Source of the DNA: CAYHHI01 sp964356335
GTDB taxonomy: Bacteria; Arandabacterota; Arandabacteria; Arandabacterales; Arandabacteraceae
Assembly (NCBI GenBank): GCA_964356335.1
Contig: CAYHHI010000037.1
Span: forward strand, 1 to 33,543
Direction of reading: 5' to 3'
DNA: 33,543 nucleotides
Part shown: positions 1 to 8,739 of the stretch, piece after piece
How the letters are laid out: every line of letters begins with the position of its first letter
How positions within the stretch are numbered: the first letter of the stretch is position 1
Notes under the pieces: generated by a model
What the model was told of the DNA's origin: nothing
The model's database searches: none
Seen by the model: only the letters and a program-made list of their open reading frames with translations
Translations under genes and position numbers: made by a program

Positions 1-903
1 GCCATACTGGTAGGCGACGTTGATGTCAACACGGCCAAGCAGATGGCAACAAGGTACTTCGGCAGAGTCCCGCGCCAGAAGCCGATCGCACCTGTAATCA
101 CCCAGGAGCCCAAGCAGAAAGGTGAGAGGCGGGTCACGGTGGAGCACACCTCCAACCCGAGGGTTCTCGTCGGGTACCATATTCCCGCCACCCCTCACCC
201 CGATAGCTACGCCATCAAGGCCCTAATGGAGGTGCTTGGCTCCGGGCGAACGTCCAGGCTCTACAAGAAGATCTATGAAGAACTTCAACTCACTTCCGAC
301 CCACCCGAGGTCTCCAATGGCCCGGGGGAGCGGCTCGATAACCTGCTTATCATTGATGCGACGCCAAGATACCCGCATACCCCTGAAGAGGTCGAAAAGG
401 CAATATATGAGGAAATCGAGACCCTGAAAAACGAGCCGCCCACAGAGCATGAGATGCAGCGAATAAGGAACAAAATCGATGCGGCGATGGTTCGAACTCT
501 TGGTAGCAACCTCGGCATCGCCTTCAATCTTGGTTTGAATGCGGTCTCACGGGGTGATTGGAAGGCATATCTTGACGACTTTGAGAGGATAAAGCAGGTT
601 AAGCCTGAGGATGTCTCATATGTCGTGAAGCAGTATCTCGCGCCTGAGAACCGAACCGTAGCCACTCTGGTAAAGATTGAGGAGAAGAAGGAAACCGAAG
701 GCGCACCGGAGGAAATAGACATGCAGGCTCTGATGAACTACGTGCGGAGCCTGCCGGAGACTGAGCAACGCGAGCTCTTCGGGAGGTTCCAGAGTATGAC
801 TCCGGACGAGCGCAAGGCTTTCGCAATGGAACTCATGAAGAGGATGAAGGCAGACCAGATGAACGCCGAGCAGGAGCAGAAGGAGGACCAAGGTGGAAAG
901 TAA
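1..903 (+). CDS. M16 family zinc peptidase, C-terminal part (5' end outside window)
   Basis: The frame is open from base 1 (AILVGDVDVNTAKQMA), so the gene starts upstream and the ATG at 43 is internal. The opening residues match the strand before the helix ending in RYFG that closes an M16 domain. A second M16 domain follows, with the R/Y-type pair around SGRTSRLYKKIYEELQLT. The HxxEH zinc motif would lie upstream and cannot be seen. After the M16 fold, about 70 residues rich in Glu, Gln, Met and Lys form a predicted charged helical tail that the family usually lacks. The 3' end overlaps the next M16 gene by 11 bases, which suggests translational coupling. M16 proteins of this type are usually envelope or periplasmic peptidases working as paired subunits. 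Family assignment is firm; substrate is unknown. Confidence 0.9.
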   Translation, partial: AILVGDVDVNTAKQMATRYFGRVPRQKPIAPVITQEPKQKGERRVTVEHTSNPRVLVGYHIPATPHPDSYAIKALMEVLGSGRTSRLYKKIYEELQLTSDPPEVSNGPGERLDNLLIIDATPRYPHTPEEVEKAIYEEIETLKNEPPTEHEMQRIRNKIDAAMVRTLGSNLGIAFNLGLNAVSRGDWKAYLDDFERIKQVKPEDVSYVVKQYLAPENRTVATLVKIEEKKETEGAPEEIDMQALMNYVRSLPETEQRELFGRFQSMTPDERKAFAMELMKRMKADQMNAEQEQKEDQGGK

Positions 904-2350
904 GAGGGCCCTAAACGGAAGAGATCATCGGAGCCTCAGGATCGCAGCCTTCACACTGGTCGTTGCTTTCGTGCTCCTGGCAGCTGCGGCGTCCTTTGGA
1001 GCCGTGCCTAAGAAACTCGCATTTCCTCCAATCGAGTTCAAGATGCCCAAGATCGATACGCTTGTCTTTGCCAATGGCCTACGCGGGTATCTGCTTGAAG
1101 ACCATGAAATCCCGGTAGTCAACATCGTGATAAAGTTCAAGACCGGCTACCCGCCCGAAGACAAGACGGGGCTCAATGAAGTGGCCGGCTGGGCGATCAG
1201 AAACGGCGGCAGCAGGAGTTACAGCAAAGAAGCCCTTGATGACGAGCTTGAGTTTATGGGCGCGTCAATCGAGTCTTACTCAGGTCCGGTTATCGGCCAG
1301 ATATCCGCCAATTTTCTTACCAAGGACACGGACAGAGTCCTCGGGATGTTCTCGGACTTGATCACGAATCCAGCCTTTGATCCTGCCAAGATTGATCTTC
1401 AGAAGAAGTCGATGATCGAGGATATAAGAAGGAAGGCGGATGACCCCAACCGGTTGGGGCACAGGGAGTTCTCCAAGCTGATTTACAGGAACCACCCCGC
1501 AGGCCGGGAAGCCACCGTGAAGACTGTCACAAACATAGGCCGCGAGGACGTGGTTGGGTTCCACAACGGGTACGTAAGACCAAACAACGCGGTCGTCGGT
1601 ATCTCTGGAGATATGACGCGCCAGGAAGCCCTCGCCAAGATCAATGCCTGCCTTGCGGGCTGGCAGCGAGGCGGCGAGACTCCCGTGTTTCCTGACATGA
1701 AATACGAAGCCGTCCCGACGGTCAATTACATTTATAAAGACCTCAATCAGGCTTACATCTATGTCGGGCACATGGGCATGAACGGGGCCAATTCAGACGT
1801 GCCTCTTGCTAACATTATGAATTTCGTTCTGGGAGGTGGCAGCTTCACCTCATGGATCATTAAGCGGGTGAGAAGCGACGAGGGCCTCGCCTATGACGCC
1901 GGCTCCTCGTTCGGCGCAAATCCCTGGGGGTACGGGCTTTTCACGGCTTCATGCCAGACACGCACTGATGCTGCGATGCGAGCTCTTGGAATCATGATTG
2001 AGCAGATCGAGAAGATGAGGAATGAGGGTCCGAGTGAAGGGGAGGTGAAGACAGCGAAGGACTCGTATATCAACAGGCAAGTCTTTGACTATGAGTCAAG
2101 CTCGGGGATAATTGATCGGTTGGTGTGGTATGACATCGTGGGGCTACCGCTTGACACGCTGGAGCGCGAGTTTAAGGCCTACCAATCAGCCACGCTTGGG
2201 GACGTAAATCGGGTGGCAAAGCAGTACCTGCATCCCGAAGGCCTTACTATCCTTGTTATCGGAAATCAGAATCTATTCGACAGGCCCCTGAGTGATTTTG
2301 GAAAGGTCAACGCAATAGAAATCAAAGAGGAGGAGGTGCCAGTAGAATGA
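893..2350 (+). CDS. exported M16 family protein, probably non-catalytic partner subunit
   Basis: 485 aa from a GTG start that overlaps the end of the upstream M16 gene. A signal peptide (hydrophobic stretch ALVVAFVLLAAAASFG-like, residues about 18-37) indicates export. Two M16 domains are visible. In the first, where active members have HxxEH, this protein reads GLNEVAGWAIRNGG, so both histidines and the glutamate are absent. The second domain keeps the substrate-side R...Y pattern (IIKRVRSDEGLAYDAGSSF). Paired M16 systems commonly combine one zinc-bearing subunit with one subunit lacking the zinc site, so this is probably the structural or substrate-binding partner of the gene upstream. The stop codon overlaps the next ATG (ATGA at 2347). 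Confidence 0.9.
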   Translation: MESKRALNGRDHRSLRIAAFTLVVAFVLLAAAASFGAVPKKLAFPPIEFKMPKIDTLVFANGLRGYLLEDHEIPVVNIVIKFKTGYPPEDKTGLNEVAGWAIRNGGSRSYSKEALDDELEFMGASIESYSGPVIGQISANFLTKDTDRVLGMFSDLITNPAFDPAKIDLQKKSMIEDIRRKADDPNRLGHREFSKLIYRNHPAGREATVKTVTNIGREDVVGFHNGYVRPNNAVVGISGDMTRQEALAKINACLAGWQRGGETPVFPDMKYEAVPTVNYIYKDLNQAYIYVGHMGMNGANSDVPLANIMNFVLGGGSFTSWIIKRVRSDEGLAYDAGSSFGANPWGYGLFTASCQTRTDAAMRALGIMIEQIEKMRNEGPSEGEVKTAKDSYINRQVFDYESSSGIIDRLVWYDIVGLPLDTLEREFKAYQSATLGDVNRVAKQYLHPEGLTILVIGNQNLFDRPLSDFGKVNAIEIKEEEVPVE

Positions 2351-2931
2351 GAAAGCCGAGACTTTTTGCCTTGTGTCTGGTTCTTGCGATCGTGTGCATC
2401 GTAGCGAATGCTTACGCTGAGCAGAAGATTGATACACCCACACGGGTTTACATGAAGAAGACTGAACCGCACTCGGTGGCGATCATGCCCCACAAGGGCC
2501 CGTTCACCGACACGCCGGCGGTCATTACGAAGCTCGTTGGCGAGCTTGACAAGGGTGGCTATTCCCAGGCCGGCCCCATAATGGCCATGTTCTTGAACAG
2601 TCCCGAGAACACCCCGCAGAAGGATCTCAAGTGGCAGGTGATGATTCCGGTGGCGTACCCTGGCCCTATGGGGATGCCCGATAATGACAAGTTGGGATTT
2701 ACCTATTCAGACTCTTATTACGTGGCATACATTTACCACATCGGCCCGTACGAGAAGGTCAATGATAGTTACCAGATTCTCTTTGATTGGGCAAAGCGAG
2801 CTAATTACAAGATCCTGGGAAATCCTGTAGAGATCTACTGGAGTGATCCGTCCAAGACCCCCAAAGAGAAAGCGGTGACTGAGATCTGGATTCCCATAGA
2901 GGAAAAGAAGACGCCGGGTCTGATGAAGTGA
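2347..2931 (+). CDS. exported GyrI-like (AraC effector-binding fold) protein
   Basis: 194 aa. Residues 1-24 form a signal peptide ending near AYA. The mature part has the GyrI-like/SOUL-type two-repeat pattern: a strand ending SVAIMPHKGPF, helix, GPIMAMFLNSP, then a second strand YVAYIYHIGPYEKV followed by a helix and a closing EIWIPIEE motif. These folds bind small hydrophobic or cationic ligands, or inhibit gyrase in the cytoplasm. Here the domain is exported, has no DNA-binding part, and is coupled by an ATGA overlap to an M16 pair. That argues for a periplasmic ligand-binding or accessory role, which is inference. Last gene of the transcription unit. Confidence 0.8.
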   Translation: MRKPRLFALCLVLAIVCIVANAYAEQKIDTPTRVYMKKTEPHSVAIMPHKGPFTDTPAVITKLVGELDKGGYSQAGPIMAMFLNSPENTPQKDLKWQVMIPVAYPGPMGMPDNDKLGFTYSDSYYVAYIYHIGPYEKVNDSYQILFDWAKRANYKILGNPVEIYWSDPSKTPKEKAVTEIWIPIEEKKTPGLMK

Positions 2932-2980
2932 GTCTCTAGGAGCAAATCCTTAGAGCGCAAGCCTCAACGAGACTGACAAA

Positions 2981-3023
2981 GAGGGGAACTGCTAGCGGTA
3001 TAGGATAGAATCCAGTTCCCCTC
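2981..3023. terminator. possible bidirectional terminator hairpin between convergent genes
   Basis: A perfect 10-bp inverted repeat (GAGGGGAACT at 2981-2990 and AGTTCCCCTC at 3014-3023) with a 23-nt loop sits between the exported GyrI-like gene and the convergent CarD gene, overlapping the last codons of carD. Only short T-containing runs follow on either side, so it is a weak intrinsic terminator candidate. Confidence 0.35.
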
Positions 3024-3477
3024 TTATCGTTTCGACATCCTTGCCGGTGGCAAGCGCAAGCTCCCGGACAAGCGTTCTCAGGGCCGCGTTGGCTATCTCG
3101 GCCTCCCTCACGTTCAGGGATTTTTTTATGGATAGCCGCACCAGGTCCCTGACCGTCTCGGCGAGTTCCACAGGATTACCCGAAAGCACCTTGTCCTTGT
3201 AAAACTGTGCCCGCTCCTTGGCCTTTGAGGACATCCTGAAGCTTGCCCGCCCCTTCAAGACTGTGTAAATCTTTCGGGCTTGGCTCCGCGAGACCGGCTC
3301 TCTCACCGTGGTGTTTCTCAGGCGCTCCTCAGGAACCCAGACCTCCATGTGCCTCGCAGGAAACCTGATGAGCACACCCTTGGTGCGGCCTTCCGGCAAT
3401 TTCCTCGCCTTGATCTCCAGGATCTTACCGACGCCGTACTTTGGATATACGATATCCTGTCCAACCTTGAATTCCAT
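2992..3477 (-). CDS. CarD/CdnL family RNA polymerase-binding transcription regulator
   Basis: Chosen start MEFKVGQDIVYPKYGVG at 3477, because GGAGG lies 7 nt upstream; an upstream in-frame ATG at 3555 would add 26 residues that do not look like CarD. The 161-aa product has an N-terminal Tudor-like RNAP-interacting domain (VGQDIVYPKYGVGKILEI, then the VWVPEERL strand) and a C-terminal helical domain with basic helices, including KAKERAQFYKDKV, as in CarD/CdnL proteins of about 160 aa. These proteins bind the RNAP beta lobe and stabilise open complexes at housekeeping and rRNA promoters. It lies 37 nt downstream of a small membrane ORF and shares its promoter. Confidence 0.9.
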   Translation of the reverse strand: MEFKVGQDIVYPKYGVGKILEIKARKLPEGRTKGVLIRFPARHMEVWVPEERLRNTTVREPVSRSQARKIYTVLKGRASFRMSSKAKERAQFYKDKVLSGNPVELAETVRDLVRLSIKKSLNVREAEIANAALRTLVRELALATGKDVETIRGELDSILYR

Positions 3478-3514
3478 CACACCGCCTCCTTGTCCACCTC
3501 TCAAGACCAACCTC

Positions 3515-3670
3515 TCAAGATGCGGGGTTCTGCTTGAGAAACAGCAAATCCTCACGCTTGGGTCTGCTGTAACCTATTCGCATAACGACAATTAGCCCGA
3601 CAGACCCGATAGCGCAGGCGATTGGACCCGTGCTCCACGGCGAGACACTCCCCAGGAGCAGTCCCTCCAT
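3515..3670 (-). CDS. small hypothetical membrane protein upstream of the CarD gene
   Basis: A 51-codon ORF from ATG at 3670 to TGA at 3515. The product has one hydrophobic segment (residues 15-34, GPIACAIGSVGLIVVMRIGY) followed by a basic stretch RPKRE, as in a single-pass protein with a cytoplasmic tail. A GGGGTGA ribosome-binding-like sequence precedes the ATG, and a TTGACA-16-TAAGAT promoter sits 20 nt further up, so the ORF is the first translatable frame of the carD transcript. No family is recognised. It could instead be untranslated leader; conservation of the frame would decide. Confidence 0.5.
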   Translation of the reverse strand: MEGLLLGSVSPWSTGPIACAIGSVGLIVVMRIGYSRPKREDLLFLKQNPAS

Positions 3671-3689
3671 CTCGGTTCACCCCAAGTCA

Positions 3690-3717
3690 ATCTTACCACA
3701 AACGCCAAAACTGTCAA
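3690..3717 (-). promoter_or_regulatory. sigma70-type promoter for small ORF and carD
   Basis: Read on the minus strand, a perfect -35 TTGACA (3717-3712) is separated by 16 nt from TAAGAT (3695-3690). Transcription would begin near 3683, about 13 nt before the small ORF start. Confidence 0.6.
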
Positions 3718-3791
3718 AGGAATCCGCAATTTTGAATTCTGGCATTGACTACGCGAGCGCCTATATTTAGGATTAGGGGTTCAGACTTCGT

Positions 3792-6620
3792 ATGTTGAGG
3801 TGGCGCAACCGTGGCGACAGCACAATCCGTTGGCAGACAATGAATAGAATCGAATCAATCCTAAGCACATTGTTGCTTCTGATTCTCTCAGTCTCATCGG
3901 CATACGCCCAGACCGGCAACATAAGCGGCAAGGTGATCGATGCCACAACCAAGGATCCCCTTCCCTTCGCAAATGTCATAGTGGTGGGGACCACACTCGG
4001 CGCCATGTCCATGGGGGATGGCTCCTACTTCATAAAGAATGTCCCCGAGGGTACACATGCCGTCAAGGCATCCTTCATGGGCTACGAACCTGACGAGAAG
4101 GAGGCGGTCGCGGTCAAAGCCTATGCGACAGCTCAGGTGGATTTCAAGCTCCTCAAGACCGTCCTCAGGTCAGCCAAGGAAGTGCTCGTCACGGCCGACC
4201 GCCCCATGGTCGAGGTCGATGTTCCTTCGACCGTCAGGAACGTTTCCGAGGAAGAACTCAAGACGATGCCCGTCAGAAGCATCGAGGATATTGTTGGCCT
4301 TCAGGCCGGTATCGTGAAGACCGAGGAAGGGATCCACATAAGAGGCGGCAGAGCGGACGAGACGCTCTACAGGATAGATGGCGTCGAGATGAAGGAACTG
4401 ATCTCGGGCAAGTCGGCCCTCCTGACGGTGAGCGCTAAGTCCGTGGCCGAGATGGATGTCATCACCGGCGGCTATAGCGCCCAGTACGGCCAGGCCCTGT
4501 CAGGTATCGTCAACGTGGAACTCAAGGAAGGAGGTTCCACGACAAAGGGCTATCTCGAATATTCGGCGGATCATATGCCCTTCAAGAAGACGAGGTTGGA
4601 TTACTGGGGAACCGACACCTTCGAGGCAGGCATAGATGGCCCTGAACCGATTTCATCCAAGATCCTCCCGCTGATTGGCTTGAGGCTTCCCGGTCAGGTG
4701 ACATACTCCATAGGGGTATCGGGAGAGGCGACCGACACCCATCTTCCTTCGATAAACCGAATACCTGGCGCACATGGCCTCACATCTTCTTACGAGGACA
4801 ACTTCCTCGGGATTAAGATACGATACAAGGGCCTTGCCCCGAGAGAGGAGAACAAGTGGCAGACATACGGCAAGGTGACGTGGAGGCTTTCGTCCAACAA
4901 CAAGTTTGCTCTTTCCTTCACCAAGGCGATCGCCATCGATCAGGGTTATAGCAGGTATAACGCTTATGACGTCACACGGGAGACTTCAGGTTACAGGCAT
5001 GCATGGTCAAGGCGCCTTGATCATTACCTTACGTACACCGATGACGCAAACAGCATCGGCCTCTCCTGGAACCAGATAATAAACCAGAACACCTTTCATG
5101 TCCTGAGGCTTTCGCGCTTTTTCAATTGCCAGCATGCGGACGTCCGCGGCAAGGCCTGGACCGATACTACCATTTCAGGCTACAGGCAGCCTGATGATTA
5201 CTCGGAGCTTGGGAACAAGGATACCCCGTTTTTCATTGAGACCGGAAGCGCTGATCTCTGGAGTGACACCTACACGGAGGCTTACAGTATAGGCTGGGAC
5301 CTGACCTCAAGGATTCCGCCGCACCACCGGGTGAAGGCAGGCTTGAGTACGTCGTTGGAGAACGCCCAGTACATCATAATCAGAGAGCCGTGGGTCGATG
5401 ATCCCGACGGCCTCGGCCTCTTCCATGACGTCTTCCACATCTACGCCGCCCGCGGCGCCTTCTATGCCGAGGATAACGTCAACTTCGAAGGCCTGATTGG
5501 GCAGTTCGGCTTGAGGTATGACTACTGGTTCCCGGGCGAGCAGGTCGAGCGAGCCATCGCCGATACGTCGATCATGGCGATCACCCCGACCACAAGACAA
5601 AACTTCTATCGTGACACCAAGGAGATCTTTGGCCGGAGAGTCAAGGGTCACCTGAGCCCCAGGATAGCCATATCTCATCCTATTACAGACAGAGACAATC
5701 TCTTCTTCAACTATGGCCATTTCACTCAGATACCCAATTACCTCTGGATCTATTCCAAGCTCTCGTCGGTTTCGAGCGAGCTCCTCCCCCAGATCGGGAA
5801 CCCGAATCTCAACTCCGAGATCTCGGTGTCATATGAGATCGGTGCAAGACATCAGTTCACAGAGAACGTGGCCGGCAACTTCACCTTGTTCTACAAAGAT
5901 ATCTATGATTATCCCACCTCCACACGCTTCGAAGTGGCCGGCGTGGGCCAGATGCTCATCTACCGCAACATAGATTATGCACGGTCTCGCGGGATCGAAA
6001 TCGAAGTCAAGAAGAAGGTAAGCCGGCTATGGGGCGGTTCCGTTGTCTACACGTATTCGGTGGCTACGGGTAAGAGTTCCGATCCGAACACTCTGAAGCT
6101 GATTCAGGAACAGGGCGGCAGTGTCGGCGCGGCCGAGGCCAGCCTTGCAGAGGAATACCTCTCGTGGAACAAGCCTCACAAGATCAGTCTGAACCTCCAG
6201 GTGAGGGTACCCGAACACGAGCGGCCAAGACTGTGGGGTGTCGCACTGCCGAGCCACTGGGACATGAATGCCCAGTGGCTCATCCAGAACGGCAAGGCGT
6301 ACCCGACCCCGACGGATCCAGAAGAGCTGGGAAAGCGGTACTCGAAGAATGGACCCTGGGATAACCTTCTCAATCTTAAGTTGACCAAGTACTTTGGCGG
6401 GCGCTCCGTCAAAACCAAGGTATATCTCGACATCCAGAATCTCCTCGACGATAGGACAGTTCGCAGGATCGATTCCTACACAGGAAAAGCCCCTGTGCTT
6501 GGCAAAGGCAACTACAAGCCCCAGCCGGGCGAAATACTTTCCACAATCAACGCGCTGAGCGACCCGAGCATCTTCGGCGCTCCAAGGAGTGCCCGACTGG
6601 GCATGGGAATAGAGTGGTGA
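3792..6620 (+). CDS. TonB-dependent outer membrane receptor with CarboxypepD_reg-like N-terminus
   Basis: 942 aa from ATG 3792, which has AGGGG 12 nt upstream. The in-frame ATG at 3840 gives a more compact signal peptide (MNRIESILSTLLLLILSV..., cleavage after AYA) and may be the true start. Domains in order: signal peptide; carboxypeptidase-regulatory-like beta domain (about 43-125, GNISGKVIDATTKDPLPFANV); plug domain (about 135-250, with HIRGGRADETLYRIDGVEM and GGYSAQYGQALSGIVNV); then a long barrel rich in alternating aromatic strands, ending in W as outer-membrane barrels do. Such receptors import large nutrients or act in TonB-linked surface systems. It overlaps the next gene by 7 bases and heads an envelope operon. 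The substrate cannot be read from the sequence. Confidence 0.92.
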   Translation: MLRWRNRGDSTIRWQTMNRIESILSTLLLLILSVSSAYAQTGNISGKVIDATTKDPLPFANVIVVGTTLGAMSMGDGSYFIKNVPEGTHAVKASFMGYEPDEKEAVAVKAYATAQVDFKLLKTVLRSAKEVLVTADRPMVEVDVPSTVRNVSEEELKTMPVRSIEDIVGLQAGIVKTEEGIHIRGGRADETLYRIDGVEMKELISGKSALLTVSAKSVAEMDVITGGYSAQYGQALSGIVNVELKEGGSTTKGYLEYSADHMPFKKTRLDYWGTDTFEAGIDGPEPISSKILPLIGLRLPGQVTYSIGVSGEATDTHLPSINRIPGAHGLTSSYEDNFLGIKIRYKGLAPREENKWQTYGKVTWRLSSNNKFALSFTKAIAIDQGYSRYNAYDVTRETSGYRHAWSRRLDHYLTYTDDANSIGLSWNQIINQNTFHVLRLSRFFNCQHADVRGKAWTDTTISGYRQPDDYSELGNKDTPFFIETGSADLWSDTYTEAYSIGWDLTSRIPPHHRVKAGLSTSLENAQYIIIREPWVDDPDGLGLFHDVFHIYAARGAFYAEDNVNFEGLIGQFGLRYDYWFPGEQVERAIADTSIMAITPTTRQNFYRDTKEIFGRRVKGHLSPRIAISHPITDRDNLFFNYGHFTQIPNYLWIYSKLSSVSSELLPQIGNPNLNSEISVSYEIGARHQFTENVAGNFTLFYKDIYDYPTSTRFEVAGVGQMLIYRNIDYARSRGIEIEVKKKVSRLWGGSVVYTYSVATGKSSDPNTLKLIQEQGGSVGAAEASLAEEYLSWNKPHKISLNLQVRVPEHERPRLWGVALPSHWDMNAQWLIQNGKAYPTPTDPEELGKRYSKNGPWDNLLNLKLTKYFGGRSVKTKVYLDIQNLLDDRTVRRIDSYTGKAPVLGKGNYKPQPGEILSTINALSDPSIFGAPRSARLGMGIEW

Positions 6621-7717
6621 CCGTGAAGCCAAACCCGAGAAGAGGCCTGATAGGGAATCTTGCGGGATCGGCATGCGCCGTGCCGGCTGTCCAGGTGCTC
6701 TTAGCGTTCATGCTTGCAGCCGCCCTCCTCCCTTCACCGTCAACTGCGAGAACAAGTCTGGGAGGCCAGCGGGTCGGGACATCATCGGGCAGCTTCTTGC
6801 GCATAGGCATCGGGGCCAGGCCGGCCTCGATGGGAGGCGCCTTCGTCGCGATCTGCGACGACATCACGGCGTGCGCTTGGAATCCTGCGGGGCTTGTTCA
6901 TCTCAAGACCAGCCAGCTCGCGTTGAGCCACATCTCCTTGCCTGCCGACATAGGTTACAGCCACCTCTGCTACGGTATGCCTATCCAATCGCTTGACGGC
7001 GCGGTAGCGTTCCAATTCGGTTGCTTGTCCACCGACCTCGCCGAGACTCAGGAGTATTATCCGTACGGCACCGGAAGGGATTTCACCTTCTCGGACTGGC
7101 TTGCCGGTCTATCGGTTGCCAAGCGCTTCACCGACAGGTTCTCAGGCGGCATCGCCGTGAAGTATGTGCGCGAGGAACTAGGTGTGGAGATCGGCGGCCC
7201 CACGACCGACGCTTTCGTGCTCGACGCCGGCACCCAGTATGAGATAGGGCCTAAGAACATGCGCCTCGCCGTGGCCCTCATGAACTTTGGCCCCGACATG
7301 ACCCCCAGCGGGAGTTTCAAGCAGACCGCAGGAGCAATCACTGAGGATACCCAGTATAGTGGATACGCGCCCTCGACCGAGTTCCGATTCGGCATAGCTC
7401 TAGACCCGGTCACGAGGCCGTGGCTCAAGTCGGTTGTGGACATCGAGATGTGCCACCCTGCGGATAATGCAGAGACCATAAGAGCGGGTGGCGAGGCCGT
7501 GATTTCGAATACGCTAGCGCTACGGGGTGGATATGATTTCAATGCCGACCAGCTCAGGACAAGCTTCGGCATGGGGCTCTCTACCAGGATTTTCGCCCGC
7601 CGGGCATCGCTGGACTATTCCGCGACCCCGAGCGAGTATTTTGGCACGGTGCACAGATTCTCGCTGTCCATGGATATAGGGAAGGTTGCTGCGCCGGAGG
7701 CAGGTGCTGAGCAATGA
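6614..7717 (+). CDS. PorV/PorQ-like (UPF0164, FadL-type) outer membrane barrel protein
   Basis: 367 aa from a GTG overlapping the TonB receptor stop; a GTG at 6623 is an alternative start. A long N-terminal signal peptide is followed by the family signature SFLRIGIGARPASMGGAF and CDDITACAWNPAGL, the DD...NPA motif of the PorV/UPF0164 group, then repeated amphipathic strands. In type IX secretion, PorV is the outer-membrane shuttle that collects CTD-bearing cargo from the translocon. Members of the same fold elsewhere have other roles. Its coupling here to a gene whose product has a sorting-like C-terminus (8736) fits an export role, which is inference. The stop overlaps the next start (ATGA at 7714). 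Confidence 0.82.
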   Translation: MVTVKPNPRRGLIGNLAGSACAVPAVQVLLAFMLAAALLPSPSTARTSLGGQRVGTSSGSFLRIGIGARPASMGGAFVAICDDITACAWNPAGLVHLKTSQLALSHISLPADIGYSHLCYGMPIQSLDGAVAFQFGCLSTDLAETQEYYPYGTGRDFTFSDWLAGLSVAKRFTDRFSGGIAVKYVREELGVEIGGPTTDAFVLDAGTQYEIGPKNMRLAVALMNFGPDMTPSGSFKQTAGAITEDTQYSGYAPSTEFRFGIALDPVTRPWLKSVVDIEMCHPADNAETIRAGGEAVISNTLALRGGYDFNADQLRTSFGMGLSTRIFARRASLDYSATPSEYFGTVHRFSLSMDIGKVAAPEAGAEQ

Positions 7718-8739
7718 TGTCAGAACGGGTGGCAATTAGGTGGATGTTGAAGCTCGCAGCGATGATCCCCGTGAGTGCGGCCCTTCTCGCAGGGTGCGGC
7801 GGAAAGTTTGACAAACCTCTCGAGTCGCCTCAAATACCACCACTGGGCGAATACAGCCACCAGGAGTTCCGATGGTTTGAAAATGCGATCAGCCTGTCGG
7901 TGACGGGTGGCTCCGTGTATGTTGCATATGCAGAATCTGTTGCATGTGCGGAATCAGAGGCAGTGGGTGAAGTGGGCGCCTTTTTCAGCGACTGCAGGCG
8001 TATCCCACGAAATCTGGTCAAGTGTTTCACCGGTCTCCACAGGCCGAAAGTGATCGGAACAGGCAAGTATGCGATCGCCGTGGCTGATAGTTCTGAGAGC
8101 ATAACCGTGAAGGTTTATGATCTGGGTGGAGGCGATCCGATCGTCTCATTCAGTGATCCCGATTGGGTCGATATCAGCGGGCTTGCCGTCGATGACAGCG
8201 GCAACATCTACGTATCCGATGCTTCAAAGGATTTCGTGCGAGCATATAAACCCGATGGCGAGAGACGTTTCCAGGTTGATCTCGCCGATAGCGGGTTCGG
8301 CATAGGCCATGTCTTGAGGCCGACGGGAATCGGCCTCGACGGAGAGACCCTCCTTATAACCGAGGCACATGCCGAGAAGATACAGGTCCAGAGGATACGC
8401 ATAGACCGGCCACAGACGGGAATCCCGTTTTCAGCAGCGAACGCTTACATAAGCGTTTTTACCGATGCCGACCTCAACGAGACTCCGCTGGTGAGACCGA
8501 TAGGAGTTGCTGCCGGCAAAGAAGGCAGTATTTTCGTGCTCGACCAGGGGCTTGGTGAGATACTCCAGTTTGACGCCGAGGGGAATTCAATCACAGTCGT
8601 CAACTCGACGGCCTCCGGTGGGCCCCCCGATCTTAGCGATGCCGTATCCATTGACACCTACAATCCGGGACCCGCCGCGAGCATCTTTGCTCTCGACCCA
8701 TTGAATGGCGTGGTTCACCGTTGGGACCCAAAAGAATGA
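7714..8739 (+). CDS. lipoprotein with NHL-like beta-propeller
   Basis: 341 aa. The lipobox LLAGC places the lipidated cysteine at residue 28. Repeated blades of the NHL/6-bladed type follow: ISGLAVDDSGNIYVSDASKD, RPTGIGLDGETLLITEA, RPIGVAAGKEGSIFVLDQG, ending in SIFALDPLNGVVHRW. NHL propellers usually bind proteins or ligands rather than catalyse. Start and stop overlap both neighbours by ATGA, so translation is coupled to the PorV-like gene before it and the secreted protein after it. Likely an outer-membrane-anchored partner of the receptor/barrel pair, by context only. Confidence 0.82.
   Translation: MMSERVAIRWMLKLAAMIPVSAALLAGCGGKFDKPLESPQIPPLGEYSHQEFRWFENAISLSVTGGSVYVAYAESVACAESEAVGEVGAFFSDCRRIPRNLVKCFTGLHRPKVIGTGKYAIAVADSSESITVKVYDLGGGDPIVSFSDPDWVDISGLAVDDSGNIYVSDASKDFVRAYKPDGERRFQVDLADSGFGIGHVLRPTGIGLDGETLLITEAHAEKIQVQRIRIDRPQTGIPFSAANAYISVFTDADLNETPLVRPIGVAAGKEGSIFVLDQGLGEILQFDAEGNSITVVNSTASGGPPDLSDAVSIDTYNPGPAASIFALDPLNGVVHRWDPKE

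Noticed and set aside
3743..3757. Possible sigma54 element (GG-10-GC in TGGCATTGACTACGC) before the TonB receptor gene
   Set aside because: Only the GG and GC dinucleotides match; the TT before GC is missing and no enhancer-binding regulator is nearby.
3745..3767. TTGACT and TATATT before the TonB receptor gene as a promoter
   Set aside because: The spacer is only 11 nt, too short for a sigma70 promoter.
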